A DNA stretch of 64,000 bases, taken from the NCBI GenBank assembly GCA_030789695.1, contig CM061139.1:108846837-108910836 (forward strand). Reading direction: 5' to 3'. The stretch's first letter is position 1, and each line of letters opens with the position of its first letter. The DNA is from Scilla litardierei. Taxonomy: Eukaryota > Streptophyta > Magnoliopsida > Asparagales > Asparagaceae. A model generated the notes under the pieces. That model was given only the letters and a program-made list of their open reading frames with translations. It searched no databases and was not told the DNA's origin. The position numbers were made by a program, and so were the translations under genes. Positions 56,835 through 64,000 of the stretch are shown here, in pieces.

Positions 56835-57026
56835 AAGCTCTAGGGCATGGGGAATCCCTGCCATTAGACTGGAATTAGGGTTAAACTAGTAATTAACCAA
56901 TTGTTGGATTCATTGGGACTTGGAACAAGGAATAAAAGCTCTAGGGCGTGGGGAATCCTTGCCATTAGACTGGAATTAGGGTTAAACTACTAATTAACCA
57001 ATTGTTGGACTCATTGGGACTCGGAA
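56835..57026. repeat. 101-bp tandem duplication
   Basis: AAGCTCTAGGGC(A/G)TGGGGAA starts at 56835 and 56936. The units are nearly identical to CATTGGGACT(T/C)GGAA. Confidence 0.85.
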
Positions 57027-57866
57027 GAGGTCGTGTGACCCAAGGGAATTTCCCTATCCCCCACTCTCGTGGCGTATGATAGGATATTCCCTTATTCCAT
57101 CTCCTACCCGCTGCTCTCGCGATGCAATGATAGGCCTACCCAACCTACACCGATGTCAACTCTCGTCGACGCATCGGTGTACGTTGGGCACATTACGTTC
57201 GACGATCATCCTTAATCTTCCTCCCGTCCACAGTGGCATTCGTGAATTAGACCTACATTATGAGAGCTTTAATCGGTGCCTGACTCTCGTCAGCCACATC
57301 GATAGTATGGGTCGTCGTAGGGATCAGATCCCCGGATTGGTCCCGACTCTCGTCGACGACCAATTCGATCATCCCGATAGGAGGAGATCGAATCTACGAA
57401 GATAATAATCATCCCAATTTACCACTAATCTCAATTAGCCCAACAATTAAGTTAATCACAACATCTAACCCATAGCCATAATCCAATGGGGTTCATCCCA
57501 TTGCCATAGAAGGAAACTACTCACTACCCATTACATTAGAAAAGATTTCTAGCAATGGGTAAGCATCAAAAGCCATAGATTCGGATTTAATAGGCATTGG
57601 ATGATAAAACACAGCAGTAGCAACAAAAGAGGAAATTTCTATTAAGAAGAGTTAAGATATTACACTAATAAGCAATATGAACAACAAAAATAGCAAAGAA
57701 ATAGAGTTTAGAATTCTTAAAAAAACTTAGAACCCTTAAAAATAATTAAAAAATCCTGAAAAAAGAATATCCTCTCGCAGGAGGAAGAAGGAGCGCTTAT
57801 ATACGCGTGCCCAAAAGACCAAAATGACCCCTAGGTTTCACCCTAGCCGCCTCAAGAAACCATTCC

Positions 57867-58198
57867 GACACGGCCGCATCGGAAATGACGCGGTCACGTC
57901 AATCCATTGCGTAAAATGGGGAAGCGGGGCTTCAGCGACGCGGTCGCATCATTAACGACGTGGTCGCGTCATTAGAGACGTGACCGTGTCGAAAGCGGCT
58001 ACGCGGCCGCGTCGATCAACTTCGCTCTTCATAGAATCGCGGTCGTGTCGTCTTCGTCTGCGTAGGCCATGTAGGCTTCAAACCTTCAATATTTATCTTC
58101 CTTGACGTGGCCGTTTGGTGGTCTTCGACGCGGCTGCGTCGATGTCTTCTCCAATGTAGTATGACGCGACCGTGCTTTACATGCTGACGCGGCCACGG
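57867..58198. repeat. GACGCGGCCGCGTC palindrome array
   Basis: About eleven degenerate copies of a 14-bp palindrome occur, at about 57867, 57887, 57937, 57957, 57977, 58001, 58037, 58104, 58127, 58162 and 58185. On the minus strand the array lies about 60-400 bp upstream of the TATA box at 57800, that is, in the U3 part of the LTR. Confidence 0.8.
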
Positions 58199-59231
58199 GG
58201 TTCCTGTTATTCACAAAATCTTCTTCCTTTCGCTCCTTTCACCTCTTTGCACTAGAATCTCGTTATATGGTCCCTAATCGGCACATATTTCCGGCAAAGC
58301 ACATGAGGGACCACAAAAGCAAAAGACAAGACAAAACGGGGGAAACGGGGAGGAATGAAGAATAAAACGATGTAAAACGTGCATGAAAAAGAGGAAAAAC
58401 TATATACAATAAACACTCATCAAAATCCCCCAAGCTAAACTCATCCTTGTCCTCAAGGAAGACAAGAGAAAGCGTAGATTGGAGGAATGCAGTCAATATG
58501 CAAATGATGCGATGAAACTTTGAGAATTTTCAAAAATCGAGAGTATATACGTGAATGAACTGAAAACTCGAATTCGAGAAACTTACAAGCTCGGAAATCT
58601 TTCCGTCGACAAGAATATGTTCCTAGAACATCATCCCTACTCAAATCGCCAAGCAATACACTAGACGATGGTTATACTCACATTCTAAGACATTTCCTCT
58701 AACCCGACCTTCGATTGAAAGTGTAGGAACGTAAGCTATACAATGGTCGAAGGGGGGATAATTATGGGATAATTGGATATTGGTCGATCGAGGAAGTGGT
58801 GCTCATGACACGACAGGGTTCCGTGATTCAAGAAATTGTCAAGTTTTATTCATACTTTCATATATATACACATGTATATACCAAAAAAAATTTATAAACG
58901 CTTTATTTTCTCTTTTTTTGGGGATTTGCAATTGGATTATGTAAGGAGCGTTGGGTCGGTGACTCCTAGAGCAGACGACCTTAGGGCACCGCCAAGAAGG
59001 ACCCCTTGGACCTACTAACTCAACCCAAGTGGAATCTTATTCTTATGCACTCCCGCAAGCTAGGCCTTTTTACGTGAGGCCACGACGGTCACTATCATCG
59101 GGATCTGGTTATTTAGCTTCGTTGGGGGAACAGTGCATATATTTTTTCTATTCACAAATTCTTTTTTTTGATTTTTTTTGAAAAGCATGGGGCAAACTAG
59201 GCAGATTCAATCCTCAATACTAGTTGAAGTG

Positions 59232-60595
59232 TGTGTAAGGTCCCTGGCTATAAGGAAAACACTAGAAGGGGGGTTGAATAGTGTTTATGCAATTTAAAAG
59301 ATAGTTACACCAATTTAAATTCCTAACCAACAAATAGTGCAGAATAGAAATAAACCCAAAATGAAACAAATACAGACGCACAGATGTTTCAAGTGTTCGG
59401 ATTATACAGTCATTTTCCAACTTGTTCCCGGTAATCCTACGTCTCTTCCACCCGGTTAACAACCGGATACTCAAGTTAGAACCCTAACTTGAGGTTTCCT
59501 TAAAACCCACTTGTAGCAACCATACAAGTGAAATCGAAATACAATCGATTGACCTTGACTCCAACAACTTGGAAGCAAGCAAACCACTCTCACAAACCGA
59601 GAGTAAATTCAAATAACGAAAGTTATGAAATATGAAATTAAGCAACACTTACAATCACCTATGCCTTGAAGTAGAACTTGAAGCAGAAGTGTGTTGTGTG
59701 TTGAAAGACTCTCTTGGAAGAGAGGAAAGCCCTTTCTCTTGATTGCTCCAAATGTCTAGAAGATTTCTCTTTGGTTCTAGGTTGGAGGGCAAGAGATTCA
59801 AGATTAGAATTCTAGGGCTTTAGAATTTGAGAGCCTGAACAGGCGACTGTAATTCCGTATACAGACGACTGTCAAAACCCTGAGATTTTTTAGAGAGTTG
59901 ATTCATCAAATAGGCTCACAGACAAACGACTGTTAAAGCATTGACAGTCGACTGTTCCATTGGACAGTCGACTGTAAATCCAACAGAAGTCGACTGGCCA
60001 GAATACACAGAGAAATAGAATTTGGGCTAAAGGTAGACAGTCGACTGATTAACAAAACACAGTCGACTGTCACTTGGACAGGTGCCTGTGAATCGTTCAT
60101 AAGTCGACTGTGAGAGTTAAAGCTATGAAGCCCAAAACAAGACTGAAACAGTTTGTGCATAACAGGCAACTGTAAAACAAAACACAGTCGACTGTTTTGA
60201 GACAGGCGACTGTAAAACGTTCAGCAGTCGACTGTTATAAACATGACATGCACAATCTAGGTAGAAATGAATTGGAGTCTAAGGAAAGTTGATCTAATGA
60301 TATCATAAGAATGAAATGAAGATGTGTGTGTGCTCCAATACTAAAAGAAAGTTATATTTGACGAACTCTCTCTTCTATCCAACGCATGAGCTTGAAGTCT
60401 TCTAGGAGCTTCAATCACCATATACGATCATCCAATCCATTTCATTTTCTTTCAATGATCTTTGAGCATCATACATTGCTAATAGATCTTCATGACATGC
60501 ATGGGCAATGGATTAACTGCAAATAGGGGATTATTCACAAGTATTTATGTTTGCTCATCATTAACGCCAAGTAGGGAGAAGTCTAATACTCAACA
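59232..60595 (-). repeat. 3' LTR of the SIRE-like Copia
   Basis: This is a 1,364-bp LTR. It shares ACACTAGAAGGGGGGTTGAA with the solo LTR at 52147. It holds about 13 degenerate CAGTCGACTG palindromes between 59841 and 60235. Confidence 0.8.
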
Positions 60596-61189
60596 TTCTC
60601 CCCCTTTTTGATGATGACAAACAAACATGAATAAAAAGATAATTACTTGTGCTTAAAGAGAATTTACCCCCCCTACATAGATGTCAATCAAGTTAGTCAA
60701 GAAATATTAGGGCATCTATATATCAAATGAAGCAAAATGAGTAAGATATGCATGATTGACATGAATTCATGACATCTAGGATTTAAAATCCCTATTCATT
60801 GTATCTTACTCCCCCTGAATTTAAGGCAACTTCAAACTTAGATTCAAGTGTTATTAGTATATACTTAGCACATTCATTATGAATCTATATGTTTATTTCT
60901 CCCCCATGGCATTATCTAAAAGGTGTGAGTAAAATAACAACAATCGTGCTAAATAAAAACTAGCAACAATTACAAGAGTCTAAAGATATATAAATCAAAA
61001 CTCATAAAACCACATCATAAACTTATGTGATTAGAGGAATGAGAGTCCAATATCAACATTGAGATATACGAAGAAAACATATCGTCTCATCACATGTAGA
61101 ATATAGCATATACAGAGACAATATCTCAAAATTCACACAGATATGATAAGCAATTAAACATTGTGTGAAACAGACGAATAAACAGCAAC

Positions 61190-61247
<58 letters not shown>
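61190..61247. repeat. (TA)n microsatellite, about 29 units
   Basis: A pure TA run lies downstream of the third ORF. Confidence 0.95.
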
Positions 61248-61249
<2 letters not shown>

Positions 61250-61377
61250 ACATGAGTACAAAAATATATGAACAACATCATGTGCGAAAAAGTGAACAAA
61301 ATACATCATTCATCCATACATCATCACTACAAAAAAAATATACATCATACATACAACACTCAAAAGCTCAAAAAAAT

Positions 61378-62811
61378 CTAGGAGTGAGTGTCTCGAGGTA
61401 TAGCAGAGGAGGAAGGTGTCTCTGGGTCAACAGGTGTATCCTCTGGAGGAGGAGTAGCAGCAGCAACACCCTGAGTAGCAGCTACGCCAGGATGCAGAAC
61501 AATCTCAGTGATGATAGGAGGTGGAGGCTGACGAGGCTGGGGTAGAACAAATCGTCTGAGGTGCTCAGGGAAGGGCATACCCTGATGCTGGAACGACAAA
61601 AACGCTAACTCATAAAGACCAGAAACCATCTCAAACAGAATGTCATGAGAGGATGGAGCATATGTAAATGGCTGGTCAGCAGGAGGAACAGTGGAAGAGG
61701 ACGGAGCAGATGTGGATTGCCTCTTCTTAGATGCAGACTGCAGAGCCGAAGTGGACTTTGACTTTGCATAGGCATCGAGAAGAGGACCAAAAGGCAAGGG
61801 CTCGTATGGAGTCAAATCAATCCCAAAATGACGAAAGACGAGTGTGAGAAGACCACCATAGGGAATGTGGGAGGAAGCAGTAGTAAACTCGACCTTGTCC
61901 ATCCTATCAAGGAGGACGCCGGCCCAGTTTACTGACATGCCAGAAAAGATCGCATACATACACCTAAGTATCTCCTGGGAAGGCTGGTCTGAAGATCTAT
62001 ATTTCGGCAGGATGTTGGACTTCACCACAAGGTGAACAGCCCAACCCCTCACCGAGAACATGGATGACCGAACACCAGAAGAAAGAGCAGAGGGTATCAC
62101 ACGGAACATGTCTCGGAGGACAGACTGATCAAGCTCATCAGCATCTGAAATGGAAATATCAGCATGAAGAGATCCAGTGGAGGGAATCCTAAGAATAGTC
62201 CCTAAAAGAGCAGGATCAATGCGAATGGGGATCCCCTGGACGACAGTGTCAATAACGCCAGTGGTAGCATACTCACTGCAAATGCGGTTAGCATAGAAAA
62301 TCTTAACGAAAAATGGATAAGCACGAAGAGATTCGCTCTGAGAGAAGCGAAAGAGATCAGCCAAACGAGTAGTAGATAGGATCTCAGATAATCTCTCAGC
62401 TGTGAAAGCAGGAAAGACAATGAATCGCTCTCTAAGAAGTTTGATCCTGAGGAGAGAGTGAAATTTTGCCAAACATAGATCATCTCGGCAAATGGGAATG
62501 AGGGGATCAAAGGGTGGCACGGCAGGGGTTTCTTCTTCGGAGCTCGACACAGAGGGTGAAGGAGAAGCCGCAGCGCAAGGCTCATTGATGCGAACACCAA
62601 TGGGCTTGCGCGGACGCTTCAAGATGCGCTCAGCTTCAGATGAAGAAGATGCAGAAGAAGGAGAATAACCCTGCGAAGAGGAGCGATAGGGAGAATCGTC
62701 TTTCTTGGTTCGGGCCTTGTAGGGTTATTTGTTCTTGGCAGTGGTAGGCTTGGGAACCCTAAGGCACTTAGAAGCAATAGTCTTTCCCTTGTTCTTGGTT
62801 TTGGGAGCCAT
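61378..62811 (-). pseudogene. Third ORF of the SIRE-like element (putative plant transposon protein domain)
   Basis: It starts at ATG 62811-62809 (MAPKTKNKGKTIASKC). The frame is open except for one TAA at 62727-62725 (codon 29), after which 449 codons run to 61378. An internal start at 62622 would give 414 aa. The part around NILPKYRSSDQPSQEILRCM and YAIFSGMSVNWAGVLLDRMD resembles the plant transposon protein domain found in retroelement-linked proteins. The N-terminus is basic (NLS-like), a Ser-rich segment follows, and the C-terminus is Pro-rich. No signal peptide or membrane segment is obvious, so I would not call it an envelope protein. It occupies the place where SIRE elements carry their extra ORF, between pol and the 3' LTR. 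A TA microsatellite lies just downstream. Confidence 0.7.
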
Positions 62812-63143
62812 TGCACAATCAAACGACGAATCTGAAAGGAAACGAAAGAAAGAAATACGAGAGATGGCAAACCTAAATCGAGACGAAAGATAGTCAGTCG
62901 ACGGAGCACAAGATAGACGCACTCGACTGGACGACGAGAGGAAATGACGGAAAGTCGACGGCGGAGAGATCGACTGGGCGTTCGAATCGGAGGAGACGAA
63001 TCGGTTTTTCAATCGGAGGAGAGAGAAAAAGTGCGATCGAAATGAATTTTCTCGATGAACTATCGAAGGGGCAAATGAATCTGGGCCGTTGGATCAAAGA
63101 ATCGACAGCTCAGATCAAATGTACGAACCGTCACAATAGGAGA

Positions 63144-63480
63144 CAGTCGACTGATGAAAAATATTCAGTCGACTGGTTGAAGTGATAAGAGATGAGCTCA
63201 GGTTGACAAATAGTCGACTTTTGGGTAACTTACAGTCGCCTGTCCGTGAGGCAGTCGCCTGTATTATACTCATCAGTCGACTGACTGAGAATCAATAAAC
63301 TTGATGATAAAATAGAGACTACTGACGAAATTGACAGGCGCCTGATGACTAAAATGCAGTCACCTGTTGATCCAACAGTCGACTGTAAATTCGTCATCAG
63401 TCTCCTGGGCAAAAGATACAGTCTATTGAAGTAGAATATAGAGTAGGGCAGTCGACTGTCGAAGGTAAGACAGTCGTCTG
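63144..63480. repeat. CAGTCGACTG palindrome array in the pol-ORF3 spacer
   Basis: About thirteen degenerate copies (63144, 63166, 63211, 63232, 63252, 63274, 63335, 63357, 63376, 63398, 63419, 63449, 63471) occur, spaced about 15-60 bp. The motif is the same as in the LTR of this element. Confidence 0.85.
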
Positions 63481-63773
63481 TCCTGGTCCAAAAATGCACA
63501 GTGATGTTAAAATCCAGAGGATATGCACAACTCACCCTAGGACCTATACTCTAACATAAACTCATTATAAAATCAATATCAAACGACAAATCGTTTATAA
63601 CATAAATCTCTTTAAAACAATCTGAAAACTCATGTAATCAAAGAAATCTCAATATCCTTTCTTAAAACCAATATATGATATATCAAATGAAGAGAGGCAA
63701 TATGATGATATGAGTTCAGAAAATGTTATAGCAAGTGAGTTGAACTCCTAAATTTCAGATTCACCCATAATCC

Positions 63774-63983
63774 CTAATTCTCTACGAACCTCACAAATGA
63801 ATCTTCTTTAAGAGGTTTTGTGAAGATGTCGGCGATTTGTTTTTGGGTTTCAATGTACTCTAAGATGATGTCCTTCTTAGCTACATGATCATTGATAAAA
63901 TGGTGTCTCATATCTATGTGTTTGGTACGGGAGTGATGTACCGGATTCTTGAAAAGACATATAGCACTTTGGTTATCAACCAT
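63774..63983 (-). CDS. Copia RNase H C-terminus (pol 3' end)
   Basis: DNQSAICLFKNPVHHSRTKH and IDMRHHFINDHVAKKDIILE, then KQIADIFTKPL, are the standard end of a Copia polyprotein. The visible 69 codons are open and continue off the right edge, so this pol may be better preserved than the others in the window. Confidence 0.88.
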   Translation of the reverse strand: MVDNQSAICLFKNPVHHSRTKHIDMRHHFINDHVAKKDIILEYIETQKQIADIFTKPLKEDSFVRFVEN

Positions 63984-64000
63984 GATAGGGCAAGTATCAC

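Larger units (their letters stand above)
56216..59231 (-). mobile_element. Gypsy-like LTR and leader sequence, no coding region
   Basis: A TATA box on the minus strand (GCGTATATAAGCGCTCC, near 57800) gives the orientation. The style matches Tat/Athila-type LTRs and leaders: CAAAATCCCCCAAGC with TTGTCCTCAAGG at 58422-58460, and long UTR-like sequence with CTCTCGTCGACG phrases at 57150-57370. It contains a 4x60-bp tandem array (56399-56645), a 101-bp duplication (56835-57035) and a palindrome array (57867-58198). I cannot fix its ends, and no gag or pol is present. Confidence 0.55.
59232..64000 (-). mobile_element. SIRE-like Copia, 3' part (continues beyond the window)
   Basis: Read on the minus strand: RNase H end (63983-63774), a spacer with palindrome motifs, a third ORF (62811-61378), a polypurine tract AAAAAGGGGGAGAA next to 60595, then the 3' LTR 60595-59232 (TGTTGAGTATTAGAC to GGGACCTTACACA). 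A TCATCATCAAAAAGGGGG junction is typical of SIRE/Maximus-type Copia. The rest of pol, gag and the 5' LTR lie to the right of the window. Confidence 0.85.

Noticed and set aside
61378..62811. Calling the third ORF an envelope gene
   Set aside because: No signal peptide, membrane segment or glycoprotein-like pattern is visible; only its position is envelope-like.

Overview
The window is nuclear DNA from a flowering plant with a repeat-rich genome. Three things support this: a spliced gene with GT-AG introns whose predicted protein I recognise as the C-terminus of the plant exocyst subunit SEC3A; plant-type Gypsy and Copia LTR retroelements with initiator-Met-tRNA primer sites; and a plant L1-type LINE with a DUF4283/zinc-knuckle ORF1. 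I cannot name the species. Apart from SEC3A, nearly everything I can identify is transposon-derived. No tRNA, rRNA, CRISPR or bacterial-type operon was seen.

Layout. 1-6.3 kb: a decayed LINE on the minus strand. 6.4-9.8 kb: a tight cluster of nine long-hairpin (foldback) elements separated by TA or related microsatellite tracts, resembling microsatellite-targeting MITEs. 9.9-11.1 kb: a dead Copia pol 3' end and LTR. 11.4-12.0 kb: a foldback element with iterated CGGTATCGG words. 12.4-14.5 kb: a 2.1-kb Gypsy LTR (minus). 15.1-16.6 kb: a non-autonomous Gypsy-like element (minus). 18.6-41.2 kb: the last seven SEC3A exons (plus). One intron is 17.6 kb and holds at least five retroelements (a gag fragment with LTR at 20.2-21.3, elements at 21.5-23.5, 23.5-26.8, 28.6-33.1 and 34.1-36.5 kb) plus a foldback element and minisatellites. 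42.4-48.6 kb: a complete but dead LTR element with 129-bp LTRs and a perfect 5-bp target duplication, full of small hairpins with a constant CTGAA loop. 49.1-56.2 kb: a dead Copia (minus), interrupted in its RT by a 1.75-kb solo LTR with a perfect target duplication. 56.2-59.2 kb: Gypsy-like LTR/leader sequence. 59.2-64.0 kb: the 3' part of a SIRE-like Copia (minus) with a third ORF between pol and the 3' LTR; it runs off the right edge.

Three themes recur. (1) Several elements with intact LTRs carry gag, or gag plus protease, joined directly to the pol tail or LTR, with no RT or integrase: a non-autonomous design seen repeatedly. (2) Several unrelated retroelements carry arrays of short degenerate palindromes (AGTCGACT, CAGTCGACTG, GACGCGGCCGCGTC, GGCCCAACTGGGCC-like); in at least three LTRs the array lies just upstream of a TATA box. 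(3) Long hairpin elements of apparently different families share one internal core and sit in TA tracts.

All coordinates and identities were read by eye. Family names rest on motif recognition, not on a search.
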